Assembly (NCBI RefSeq): GCF_002870125.1
Contig: NZ_PNEO01000006.1
Location: 124,001 to 188,000, forward strand
DNA from: Burkholderia sp. WAC0059
GTDB lineage: Bacteria > Pseudomonadota > Gammaproteobacteria > Burkholderiales > Burkholderiaceae
Length of the DNA: 64,000 bases
Reading direction: 5' to 3'
Both the position numbers and the translations under genes were made by a program. Of the stretch, positions 38,748-46,707 are shown one piece after another (position 1 is the stretch's first letter; each line of letters opens with the position of its first letter). Below the pieces are notes generated by a model, which saw nothing but the letters and a program-made list of their open reading frames with translations, made no database searches and had not been told where the DNA came from.

Positions 38748-39653
38748 ATGCTGAGTCACATCCGGGGCAGTTTCATCATTGCGCAGACGCCGTTCGGCGA
38801 GCGGGGCGAGCTCGATCTCGAGAGCATCGACACGCTCACGGCGTTCTATCTCCAGCACGGCGCGAACGGTTTCGTGGTGCTGGGCGTGAGCGGCGAGGGC
38901 GGCAAGCTGGCCCAGCACGAGGCCGTCGAGGTGACGAGCCGCTTCATCGCGCGCGCCGAGGGCAAGCCCGTCATCGTCGGCGTGAGCAACCCGAGCACGG
39001 CGCAGCTCGCGACGCTCACGCACGAGGCGATGTCGCGCGGGGCGGCCGGCGTGATGATCTCGCCGCCGTCGGGCATTCGCACGGAGGAGGAGCTGTTCGG
39101 CTATTTCTCGACGGTGTTCTCGATGATCGGCGACGTGCCGGTCGTGCTGCAGGACTTTCCGGGCGCGAGCGGCGTGTGGATGTCGGTGCCGTCGATCCTG
39201 CGGCTGATCGGGCATTTCCCGCAGATCCAGGTCGTGAAGGAGGAGGACCTGCCGAGCCTCGAGAAGATCACGCAGCTACGCAAGGGCGAGACGCGTCGCG
39301 TCGCGATCCTGACCGGCAACAACGGCCTTTACCTGCCCTACGAGATGGCGCGCGGCATCGACGGGCCGATGGCCGGGTTCTCGCATCCGGAGATGCTTTC
39401 GGGCGTCTACCGGCTCTTTACCGAAGGTCAGGTCGAGGCCGCGCACGATCTCTTCGACCGCTATCTGCCGCTGCTTTCCTACGAGGCGCAGGGCTTTTTC
39501 GGCGTGGCCGCGCGCAAGGAGGTGCTGCGGCGGCGCGGCGCGATTCGTCACGCGACGATGCGCATGCCGGGGCCGAAGCTGAGCTCGCATCACATGGCCG
39601 AACTCGATTTGCTGTACCGGCGCGTCACGCAGGCCGTCGCGGCGGCGAAGTAG
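38748..39653 (+). CDS. DapA-family lyase/dehydratase (sugar-acid catabolism)
   Basis: The 301-residue TIM-barrel protein belongs to the dihydrodipicolinate synthase/N-acetylneuraminate lyase family. The Schiff-base Lys is Lys164 in VVKEEDLPS, and the substrate carboxylate loop is GVSGEGGKL. Where DapA has the catalytic-Tyr YNxP motif, this protein has LQDFPGASG. As I recall, QDxP occurs in sugar-acid dehydratases such as the 2-keto-3-deoxy-arabonate type, which yield 2-oxoglutarate semialdehyde. With the sugar-acid transporter upstream, a role in cleaving or dehydrating a 2-keto-3-deoxy acid fits better than lysine synthesis. AGAAGGAG precedes ATG 38748. Confidence 0.8.
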   Translation: MLSHIRGSFIIAQTPFGERGELDLESIDTLTAFYLQHGANGFVVLGVSGEGGKLAQHEAVEVTSRFIARAEGKPVIVGVSNPSTAQLATLTHEAMSRGAAGVMISPPSGIRTEEELFGYFSTVFSMIGDVPVVLQDFPGASGVWMSVPSILRLIGHFPQIQVVKEEDLPSLEKITQLRKGETRRVAILTGNNGLYLPYEMARGIDGPMAGFSHPEMLSGVYRLFTEGQVEAAHDLFDRYLPLLSYEAQGFFGVAARKEVLRRRGAIRHATMRMPGPKLSSHHMAELDLLYRRVTQAVAAAK

Positions 39654-39791
39654 ACGGCGCGACGGGGATGACGATGCAGTCGATCGTGGCCCACGGCGGG
39701 AGATCGTTCGATCGGCGGGGAGCGCCGGGGCGGCCATGTCATGCACGGCGTGCCGGCATGCAGCAATTTCGATTACCACCGGGCGTCGGAA

Positions 39792-40043
39792 ATGTCCCGG
39801 CATAGTTTTGCCTTCGGTCGCGCGCTGCGACAGCTTCGCAAGGCACGAGGGTTGACGCAGGAGTCTCTGGCTTTCGATTCCAGGCTGGACCGCGGATATA
39901 TTTCGATCCTGGAGTCGGGGAGATGCTCGCCCACGCTGGGCACGATGATTTCGCTGTGCAAGGCGCTGGATATTTCGTTGACTGAGCTTGCTGCCGAGAC
40001 TGAGCGTCAACAGGATGCGAGCGGTACGTACTCCGCCCGATAG
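39792..40043 (+). CDS. Small XRE-family transcriptional regulator
   Basis: The 83-residue protein is a single HTH_3 domain: GRALRQLRKARGLTQESLAF gives helices 1-2, and DSRLDRGYISILESGRCSPT gives the recognition helix and helix 4. No second effector domain is present. Such proteins act as phage-type repressors, antitoxins or simple regulators; no toxin gene is adjacent. ATG 39792 has no strong ribosome site, and an in-frame ATG lies 17 codons upstream. The 138-base gap before it has nothing recognisable. Confidence 0.8.
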   Translation: MSRHSFAFGRALRQLRKARGLTQESLAFDSRLDRGYISILESGRCSPTLGTMISLCKALDISLTELAAETERQQDASGTYSAR

Positions 40044-40181
40044 CACGTCATGGAGCGCCTTGCCCGCTCATTTGCATGGGCGGCGGCGCCAACCGGCGTT
40101 GAAAAGCGCAACGGCGGGCATGCGACCGCCGCGCCCGCGCAATGCGGGCGGACGGGCGTATGCCCGGGGCTGGGCGACCGG

Positions 40182-40700
40182 TCAGTTCGAGGCCGGTGCC
40201 GGCGCCGAAGCGGCGGCCGGGGCAGCGTGCCGGTGGCTCGCCGCGCCGTGGCGACGCGCGCGCTCGTTGCGGAACAGCTCGTCGGCGGTCTGCTTCTGGT
40301 CGTCGGACAGCGACGCGTAGAGCGCGCTGAACGCGGTCGAAAGCTTCTGCATGTTTTCCGCGTGGAGCTGGGCGATCGACGCGTAGGACTTCATCGCGTC
40401 GTCGGCGTTCAGCGTGGGCAACTGGCGGGCGCGGTCGCGGAACGCGGCGTCGGTGCTGTGGGCGTTGTCGCGCACGACCTGCGCGTAGGCGTCCCACTGC
40501 TGCGACTGCTGATCCGTGATCTTGAGCTGGGCGTGCAGCGTGTTGAGCCGCTGCTCGATGTAGTCCGCGTGCCGGCGGGCATGCGAGCCTGAGGCGGCGT
40601 CGGGCGCGCTGGCCGGCGTCGTTTGCGCCGAGGCGTACGTCGCGACGAAGGCGAGCGAGAGCAGGGCAGGAGCGAGAGCTTGGCGAACGATGTTTTTCAT
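40182..40700 (-). CDS. Spy/CpxP-like periplasmic protein (LTXXQ motif)
   Basis: The 172-residue secreted protein has a signal peptide (cleavage after ASA, about residue 25), an all-helical core and a His/Ala-rich C-terminus. The core has the LTxxQ-like motif LKITDQQSQQWDAY and a second copy, LSDDQKQTADELF. This is the Spy/CpxP family, periplasmic chaperones or stress sensors that form a cradle of helices. The Ala/Pro-rich tail HRHAAPAAASAPAPASN is unlikely to fold. Its neighbour upstream on the same strand is a Gly/Pro-rich secreted protein, suggesting an envelope-stress context. Confidence 0.8.
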   Translation of the reverse strand: MKNIVRQALAPALLSLAFVATYASAQTTPASAPDAASGSHARRHADYIEQRLNTLHAQLKITDQQSQQWDAYAQVVRDNAHSTDAAFRDRARQLPTLNADDAMKSYASIAQLHAENMQKLSTAFSALYASLSDDQKQTADELFRNERARRHGAASHRHAAPAAASAPAPASN

Positions 40701-40803
40701 GTCGGGATGCTGGAATCGGGTTGTCGGATGAGGGCGCGCGGTTCGCGGTTGCCGGAATCGGTGGGCAACGGGCGGCCGGCGTCGGGTGCGCTGTGGCTCG
40801 GCA

Positions 40804-41136
40804 TCAGTAGCCGGGCGGCGCCGGATAGCTGTTGGGATAGTAGTAGGCGCCGGGCGGCGGGGGCGGCGGCGGCGCCGAATAGTAGGCGGCGGCCGGCGGC
40901 GCGGCCGTGGCGTTCGTGACGGCCGCGCCCGCGACGGCGCCGAGCAGCGCGCCCACGAGCAGCCCGCCGCCCACGCCTATGCCGCCTCCGCCTCGGTGAT
41001 AGCCACCGCCGCCGTGAAAGCCGCCACGGCCGCGGAAGTGCTGTGCCTGTGCCGGCAGCGCCACGGTCGCGGTCATGGCCGCGACGAGCGCCACGGCCAG
41101 CGCCCGGCGCATGGGGGTTCGGAATGGATGGATCAT
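40804..41136 (-). CDS. Gly/Pro-rich secreted or membrane-anchored protein
   Basis: The 110-residue product has a signal peptide (cleavage after AQA, about residue 32), a Gly/His-rich stretch (HFRGRGGFHGGGGYHRGGGG), then a Gly-zipper-like hydrophobic segment (GIGVGGGLLVGALLGAVAGAAV) and a Pro/Tyr-rich end. Similar small proteins are frequent in Burkholderiales and are of unknown function; the Gly-zipper resembles envelope lipoproteins of the SlyB/OmpA-associated type but without a lipobox. The start at 41136 is supported by AGGAGG eight bases upstream. It is 103 bases from the Spy-like gene. Confidence 0.7.
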   Translation of the reverse strand: MIHPFRTPMRRALAVALVAAMTATVALPAQAQHFRGRGGFHGGGGYHRGGGGIGVGGGLLVGALLGAVAGAAVTNATAAPPAAAYYSAPPPPPPPGAYYYPNSYPAPPGY

Positions 41137-41375
41137 CGGTACTGCCTCCTGTCGTTTCGGAACGAATTACAGACCTGCGAACCCACATTAAAGCATGCCG
41201 GCCGATTGGGGCGCGTTCACGATGGCCGCGTCCGTACGGCAACGCGGCTCTCGACGGCGATGCGTGAAGCGGAAGCCTGGGCGGGTTTGAGGCGGAAGCG
41301 GGGGAGCGGGGAAGCGGGAAGTCCGGAACGGGGCGAGGCGGGACGCGGGTCGGTGGCGGACAAACGCTGCTGAAA

Positions 41376-41411
41376 GGCGCGCCTTGCCGCATGAGCGCGG
41401 CAAGGCGCGCC
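41376..41411 (-). terminator. Strong hairpin after the feo operon
   Basis: A perfect 15-bp stem (41376-41390 with 41397-41411) has a 6-base loop. On the minus strand it follows the last feo-operon gene by 12 bases and is succeeded by TTTCAG, so it is a likely terminator with a short T-run. Confidence 0.7.
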
Positions 41412-41423
41412 GGAGACGGCCGC

Positions 41424-41729
41424 CTATTTTCGCGGCGGACGGAATTGCAGGACGTCCTGGTCCTCGGCGGCGGACGGGGCTTCGGCCTTGCCGCATCCGC
41501 TGCAACCGCCGCAGCCGCTGTCGCAATCGCCCGACGCGGCCGCGCGCGGTTCCAGCCAGCGGCCCAGCGCCCGCACCGCGCGCGGGCGTCGCGTCTTCGC
41601 GAGCGAGGCGGCCGCCGAGGTCTGCCAGCGCGCCGCCGCGCGGGGCGCGAGCCGACGGAACAGGTAGACGGAACTCGCGGCCACCAGCAGGACGATGACG
41701 GCGTATTGCAGATAGAGGCCGGTATTCAC
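41424..41729 (-). CDS. Small Cys-rich membrane protein of the feo operon
   Basis: The 101-residue protein has one N-terminal membrane helix (YLQYAVIVLLVAASSVYLF), a basic middle, and a Cys-rich motif GDCDSGCGGCSGCGK with five cysteines. It starts at a GTG (41729) overlapping the feoB stop, so it is translationally coupled to feoB. Its place and architecture recall the small FeoB-associated Cys-rich membrane proteins and the FeoC-type accessory factors, which may bind iron or an Fe-S cluster. No exact family is claimed. The Cys cluster could act as a metal sensor or acceptor. Confidence 0.75.
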   Translation of the reverse strand: MNTGLYLQYAVIVLLVAASSVYLFRRLAPRAAARWQTSAAASLAKTRRPRAVRALGRWLEPRAAASGDCDSGCGGCSGCGKAEAPSAAEDQDVLQFRPPRK

Positions 41730-43630
41730 GTGAGCCACCTCGCGATCGACCAGGTCAGCAACGAGGCCGCATAGGCCATGACGAACATGTAGCCGAACGA
41801 AATGGCCACGTTCTTCCACGAGCGCGTTTCGCGGCGAATGACGGCGAGCGTCGACATGCACTGCGGCGCGAACGCGAACCAGACGAGCAGCGACAGCGCG
41901 CTCGCGAGCGGGAGGTTGGCCGTGAGCGCGTGGCCGAGGCCGAGCGTGTCGGCATCGCCGCCGCTCACGGCGTAGACCGTCGCGAGCGCCGAGACGGCCG
42001 TCTCGCGCGCGGCGAACGCGGGAATCAGCGAAAGGCTGATCTGCCAGTTGAAGCCGAGCGGTGCGAATACGTATTGCAGCGCGTGGCCGATGTAGCCGGC
42101 GAACGTGTAGTCGATGGCCGGCCCCGTCGCGCCGTCGGGCGGGGCCGGGAACGTCGCGATGAACCACATCAGCACGGTCAGCGCGAGGATCACGCCGGTG
42201 AGCCGCTTGAGGAAGATGGTGCAGCGTTCCCAGAGCCCGATCGCCACGTCGCGCACGCGCGGCAGCCGGTACGACGGCAGTTCCATGAGCAGCGCGTGCT
42301 CGGCCTTGTCGCGGCGCAGGCGCTTGAACAGCCAGCCGACCAGCATCGCGCCGCCGATGCCGGCCGCGTAGAGCGCGAACAGCACGAGCCCCTGGAGGTT
42401 GAAGACGCCGAACAGGCGGCGCGCCGGGATGAACGCGCCGATCAGCAGCGCGTAGACGGGCAGGCGGGCCGAGCAGGTCATCAGCGGCGCGACGAGGATC
42501 GTGGTCAGCCGGTCGCGCGGGTCCGTGATGCTGCGCGTGCCCATCACGCCCGGAATCGCGCAGGCGAAGCTCGAGAGCAGCGGGATGAACGAGCGGCCCG
42601 TGAGGCCGACCGAGAGCATCAGCCGGTCGAGCAGGAAGGCCGCGCGCGGCAGATAGCCCGATTCCTCGAGCACGAGAATGAAGAAGAACAGCACGAGGAT
42701 CTCGGGCAGAAAGCCGAGCACCGTGCCGAGCCCGGTCAGCAGGCCGTCGGTCACGAGGCCGCGCAGCGGTCCGTCGGGCAGCAGGGCGCCGACGGCGCCG
42801 CCGAGCCAGTCGAAGCCGTCGCCGATCGCGTCCGTCAGCGGCTTGCCGAGCGAATAGACGGCCTGGAACACGAGGAACATCACGAGCGCGAGGAGCAGCA
42901 TGCCGAGCACGGGGTGCAGGGCGATGCGGTCGAGGGCGTCGTCGCGCGCGTCGGTGGCGCGCGGCATCATGACGGCGGCCGCGAGCAGCGCGCGGACCTC
43001 GGCGTGCAGGTCATCGGCGCCGTCGCTGTTCGCCGCGTCGCGCCCGGAGGCGTTATGTTGCGCGGGCCGCGTATTGGGGGTATTGGCGGTATCGGCCGTA
43101 TCGGCGCTGCCTGCGGCGGCGGTCAGGTCGAGCAGCTCGATCAGGCCGCTCGCGCCGCCGCGCCGCACGGCGACGGTCGGCACGATCCCGATGCCGAGCC
43201 GCTGCTGCAGCGTCGGCACGTCGATGACGATGCCGCGCCGGCGGGCCTCGTCCATCATGTTCAGCGCGAGGACGACGGGGCGGCCGAGGCGTTTGACTTC
43301 GAGCACGAAACGCAGGTGCAGGCGCAGGTTCGTCGCGTCGGCGACGCAGACGACGAGGTCGGGCGGGACCTCGCCGGGATGGCGCCCGAGCACGACGTCG
43401 CGCGTGATGCGCTCGTCGGGGCTGACCGAGTCGAAGCTGTAGGCGCCGGGCAGGTCGAGCACCTGCACGGCGCGCCCGGACGGCGTGACGAGACGCCCGA
43501 CCTTGCGCTCGACGGTCACGCCGGCGTAGTTGGCGACTTTCTGGCGGCCGCCCGTCAGCAGGTTGAACAACGCGGTTTTACCGCAGTTCGGGTTGCCGAC
43601 GAGGGCGATGCGCAGCGCGTTCCGGCTCAT
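41726..43630 (-). CDS. feoB: Ferrous iron transport protein B
   Basis: The 634-residue protein imports Fe(II) across the inner membrane. The N-terminal G domain has the P-loop GNPNCGKT (residues 12-19), the DLPG motif and NMMD for guanine. Two Gate blocks of membrane helices follow, with the conserved Cys in FACAIPGVMGTRS and LMTCSARLPVYALLIG. It is shorter than E. coli FeoB (773), which is common in this group. A disordered linker after the G domain, SADTADTANTPNTRP, is encoded by a 9-bp tandem repeat at 43071-43106. ATG 43630 overlaps the feoA stop. Confidence 0.95.
   Translation of the reverse strand: MSRNALRIALVGNPNCGKTALFNLLTGGRQKVANYAGVTVERKVGRLVTPSGRAVQVLDLPGAYSFDSVSPDERITRDVVLGRHPGEVPPDLVVCVADATNLRLHLRFVLEVKRLGRPVVLALNMMDEARRRGIVIDVPTLQQRLGIGIVPTVAVRRGGASGLIELLDLTAAAGSADTADTANTPNTRPAQHNASGRDAANSDGADDLHAEVRALLAAAVMMPRATDARDDALDRIALHPVLGMLLLALVMFLVFQAVYSLGKPLTDAIGDGFDWLGGAVGALLPDGPLRGLVTDGLLTGLGTVLGFLPEILVLFFFILVLEESGYLPRAAFLLDRLMLSVGLTGRSFIPLLSSFACAIPGVMGTRSITDPRDRLTTILVAPLMTCSARLPVYALLIGAFIPARRLFGVFNLQGLVLFALYAAGIGGAMLVGWLFKRLRRDKAEHALLMELPSYRLPRVRDVAIGLWERCTIFLKRLTGVILALTVLMWFIATFPAPPDGATGPAIDYTFAGYIGHALQYVFAPLGFNWQISLSLIPAFAARETAVSALATVYAVSGGDADTLGLGHALTANLPLASALSLLVWFAFAPQCMSTLAVIRRETRSWKNVAISFGYMFVMAYAASLLTWSIARWLT
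43071..43106 (-). repeat. 9-bp tandem repeat in feoB linker
   Basis: On the plus strand four 9-bp units are read: GTATTGGGG, GTATTGGCG, GTATCGGCC, GTATCGGCG. On the coding strand they give GCCGATAC-type units, the same unit as the recC repeat; GCCGATACGGCCGATAC (17 bases) is shared exactly with recC. Confidence 0.85.
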
Positions 43631-43872
43631 GAGCGGACCGCCGGGGCGACGCTGACGCGCCGCGCTTCGGCCCGGCGCAGGGCGAAGCGGGTCGAGCCGA
43701 TCTGGATCAGCACCGGCTCGGCGCCCCACGGGCCATGGGCGACGACGCGGACCGGCTCGCCGGGCACGAAGCCCAGGTCGCGAAGACGTTTCGCGATGGC
43801 GTCGGAAGCCTGCACGTCCTCGACGCGTTCCACGACGGCGGACGTTCCTTTGGGGAGATCGGAGAGATACAT
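43627..43872 (-). CDS. feoA: Ferrous iron transport protein A
   Basis: The 81-residue protein is a single SH3-like FeoA domain: LSDLPKGTSAVVERVED at the start, RLRDLGFVPGEPVRVV in the centre, and the final strand FALRRAEARRVSV. FeoA is thought to regulate FeoB. ATG 43872 is the only good start. It is the first gene of feoA-feoB-Cys-rich and is preceded by a Fur-like inverted repeat and a TATAAT on the minus strand. Confidence 0.92.
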   Translation of the reverse strand: MYLSDLPKGTSAVVERVEDVQASDAIAKRLRDLGFVPGEPVRVVAHGPWGAEPVLIQIGSTRFALRRAEARRVSVAPAVRS

Positions 43873-43889
43873 CGAATGCCTGAATGGTA

Positions 43890-43911
43890 AATAAGAACCA
43901 TTCCTATTATA
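43890..43911 (-). promoter_or_regulatory. feo promoter -10 and candidate Fur box
   Basis: AATAAGAA (43890-43897) and TTCCTATT (43901-43908) form an inverted repeat with one mismatch around a 3-base centre, in the style of Fur boxes. On the minus strand TATAAT (43906-43911) is a perfect -10 box overlapping it, about 34 bases before the feoA start. Iron-Fur binding here would block the promoter. Confidence 0.6.
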
Positions 43912-44141
43912 GATGCCGTTTCTACCCGTACCGCCGGGTGAGCGCCGGTTTGACGCAGTTGTCCGGCCGCGCAGGCGGGGACGGCATTTGCGCCGTTGCG
44001 GCCGTTTCCGTCGGTCAGAATGTTTGCGTTTCGTCAGACTGCACTATCATTCACGGCGACCGGGCGGGGACGACCGCGCGAGGCGCGGCCTCGCCGGCGG
44101 CGGACGGCGCGTGCGCCCGGCGTTCTTTCGAAAAGGTGGGT

Positions 44142-45125
44142 ATGAATTCCGACGACCTCGAGTTGTTTGCGCGCGTCGCCAAGGCCGGCAGCATTTCCCG
44201 CGCGGCGATGGATCTCGGCGCGAACCAGTCGACCGTCAGCCGGCGCATCGGCATGCTCGAAGGCGAACTCGGCGTGCGGCTGTTCCGGCGCAGCGGCCGC
44301 GGCGTGCTGCTGACCGAGCGCGGCGAGCAACTGCTCGGCTACGCGAGGACGCTCGAGCGCACGCTCGACGAGGCGCAGCACGCGATGCGCAGCAGCGTCG
44401 AGCAGGGGCCGGCCAGGCTCTGCATCGCCGCGCAGCCGACCATCGCGCGAATCATGTTCGGCAGTCTCGGCCACGCGCTGAAGGCGCGCTACCCGGGCAC
44501 CCAGGTGCGCTTCGTCGAGGGGCTCGCGAGCCACATCCTCGGCTGGCTCAGCGACGGCGAAGTCGACCTCTCCATCATGTACGTGCCCGAGTACCGCGGC
44601 TCGACGCAGTTCGACCTGCTGCTCACGGAGGGCGTCTGTCTCGTCACGCCGAAGGATTGCGCGCTGCCGCCGGGTCCCGTCGACGTCCGCGTGCTCGGCG
44701 AGCTGCCGCTCATCCTGCCGAGCACGCACCACGGGCTGCGCGTGCTCGTCGAGTCGCTCGCGGCGCGCTGCGGCTTCGCGCCGAAAATCGCGCTCGAATG
44801 CGACGGCTCGATCTCGATCACCAAGCGGCTCGTGCTCGAAAACTGCGGTTCGACGGTGCTGCCGTTCGCGGCGGTGGTCGAGGAGGTCGCGGCGGGGCGG
44901 CTTCATTGCCACGCGCTGCACAATCCGGCCATTCGCCGCGACGTGGCGATCGCGTGGCCGCAGAACCGGGCCGTGCCGGAAGGAATCTGGGAAGTGACGC
45001 GGATGATCCGGCAGCGCGCCGCCGCGCTGATGCGCGACGGCGCGTGGCCGGACGCGACGATGCATCCGGCCGCCGAGGCCGCGCTCGCGGCGGCGGCGGC
45101 CGGTCAGGTCGAGATCAGCCCTTGA
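44142..45125 (+). CDS. LysR family transcriptional regulator
   Basis: The 327-residue regulator has the LysR winged helix-turn-helix (residues about 1-60: [20 protein letters not shown], then [20 protein letters not shown]) and a two-lobed effector domain of the nitrogen-assimilation/CysB-like kind, with [23 protein letters not shown] 44142 has AAAAGGTGG upstream. It converges on the aldehyde dehydrogenase gene with an 11-bp overlap of the coding ends and probably controls the MFS-ThDP-enzyme-dehydrogenase operon whose promoter lies 4.5 kb away. Confidence 0.9.
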   Translation: MNSDDLELFARVAKAGSISRAAMDLGANQSTVSRRIGMLEGELGVRLFRRSGRGVLLTERGEQLLGYARTLERTLDEAQHAMRSSVEQGPARLCIAAQPTIARIMFGSLGHALKARYPGTQVRFVEGLASHILGWLSDGEVDLSIMYVPEYRGSTQFDLLLTEGVCLVTPKDCALPPGPVDVRVLGELPLILPSTHHGLRVLVESLAARCGFAPKIALECDGSISITKRLVLENCGSTVLPFAAVVEEVAAGRLHCHALHNPAIRRDVAIAWPQNRAVPEGIWEVTRMIRQRAAALMRDGAWPDATMHPAAEAALAAAAAGQVEISP

Positions 45126-46707
45126 CGAGCTGGCCGTCGCGCAGCCGCCAGATGCCGAGCGGGTTGCGCTCCTGCAGCGCCTCGGGCAGCAGGTCGTCGG
45201 GCACGGCCTGGTAGCAGACCGGGCGCAGGAAGCGGTCGATCGCGGCGGCGCCGACCGAGGTGGTGCGGCTGTCCGAGGTCGCCGGGAACGGGCCGCCGTG
45301 CACCATCGCGTAGCTCACCTCGACGCCGGTCGGGAACCCGTTGAACAGGATGCGGCCGACCTTGCGCTCGAGCGTCGGCAGCAGTTGCCGCGCGCTCTCG
45401 CGGTCGCCGGCGTCGTACTGGAGCGTCGCCGTGAGCTGCCCCGACAGATGGCGCGCCACGGCGTGCACTTCGGCGAGATCGTCGCAGACGACCACGAGCG
45501 AGCTCGGGCCGAAGATTTCGTCTTCCATGCGCGGGTCGGCGAGAAATGCGAGCGCGTCGGTCCTGAACAGCGCCGGCTGTGCGTCGTGACGCCCCTGCGC
45601 CGGCTGTCCCTCGGCGAGCCGGGTCACGCCGGGCAGCGCGCGCAGGCGTTCGACGCCGGCGCCGTAGGCGCGGTGGATGCCCGGCGTCAGCATCGTCGTG
45701 GCGGCCTTCGCGGCGAGCGCGGCGCTCGCGGTGGTGCAGAACGCGTCGAGCGCCGCGCCCTTGAGCCCGACGACGATGCCCGGGTTCGTGCAGAACTGGC
45801 CGGCGCCGAGCACGAGCGAATCGACGAAGTCGCGCGCGATCTGCTCGCCGCGCGCGTCGAGCGCCGCCGGCAGCAGGAACACGGGATTGATGCTGCTCAT
45901 CTCCGCATAGACGGGGATGGGTTCGCGCCGCGCCTGGGCGATCCGCTGCAGCGCGAGGCCGCCCTGGCGCGAGCCCGTGAAGCCGACGGCCTGGATGGCC
46001 GGATGGCTCACGAGCGCCTCGCCGATCCAGTTGCCGTCGCCGACGACGAGCGAGAACACGCCCTCGGGCATGCCGGTGTCGCGCGCCGCCTGCTGGACCG
46101 CGCGCGCGACGAGCTCGGAGGTGCCGAGGTGCGCCGGGTGGGCCTTCGCGACGACGGGGCAGCCGGCCGCGAGCGCCGAGGCGGTGTCGCCGCCCGCGAC
46201 CGAGAACGCGAGCGGGAAGTTGCTTGCGCCGAACACGGCCACGGGGCCGAGCCCGATGCGCCGCTGGCGCAGGTCGGGACGCGGCAGCGGCGTGCGTTCG
46301 GGCTGCGCCGGGTCGATGACGGCGCCGTGCCAGCGGCCGTCGCGCACGAGGCTCGCGAAGAGCCGCAACTGGCCGGCCGTGCGCATGCGCTCGCCTTCGA
46401 GACGCGCCTTCGGCAGGCCGCTTTCGAGCTGCGCGCGTTCGATCAGCGTGTCGCCGAGGTCGACGAGACCCTGCGCGATGCGCTCGAGAAACGCGGCGCG
46501 GCGCTCGTCGGGCAATTGACGGAACGGGTCGAAGGCGGCTTCGGCCAGCGCGCAGGCACGGTCGAGGTCGTCCTGCGTCGCGGCGCCGAACGCCGGTTCG
46601 AGCTGTTCGCCGCTCGCGGCCGCGAGCGCGTGAAGTTCGCCGCCGGTGCCGCGGCGGGCTTCGTGTCCAATGATCAGTTCGCCGAGTATCTGCATGGTGT
46701 CGTTCAT
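45115..46707 (-). CDS. Aldehyde dehydrogenase, 2-oxoglutarate-semialdehyde (KGSADH) type
   Basis: The 530-residue NAD(P)-dependent enzyme is of the long KGSADH-III type used in glucarate, galactarate and hydroxyproline breakdown. The catalytic Cys is Cys306 in [11 protein letters not shown] and the active-site Glu is in [15 protein letters not shown]. The [20 protein letters not shown] block and the C-terminal [16 protein letters not shown] are typical. It is the last gene of the MFS-ThDP-ALDH operon, its start overlapping the ThDP enzyme stop (ATGA). It may oxidise the aldehyde released by that enzyme, or semialdehyde from the DapA-family step. Confidence 0.88.
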   Translation of the reverse strand: MNDTMQILGELIIGHEARRGTGGELHALAAASGEQLEPAFGAATQDDLDRACALAEAAFDPFRQLPDERRAAFLERIAQGLVDLGDTLIERAQLESGLPKARLEGERMRTAGQLRLFASLVRDGRWHGAVIDPAQPERTPLPRPDLRQRRIGLGPVAVFGASNFPLAFSVAGGDTASALAAGCPVVAKAHPAHLGTSELVARAVQQAARDTGMPEGVFSLVVGDGNWIGEALVSHPAIQAVGFTGSRQGGLALQRIAQARREPIPVYAEMSSINPVFLLPAALDARGEQIARDFVDSLVLGAGQFCTNPGIVVGLKGAALDAFCTTASAALAAKAATTMLTPGIHRAYGAGVERLRALPGVTRLAEGQPAQGRHDAQPALFRTDALAFLADPRMEDEIFGPSSLVVVCDDLAEVHAVARHLSGQLTATLQYDAGDRESARQLLPTLERKVGRILFNGFPTGVEVSYAMVHGGPFPATSDSRTTSVGAAAIDRFLRPVCYQAVPDDLLPEALQERNPLGIWRLRDGQLVKG

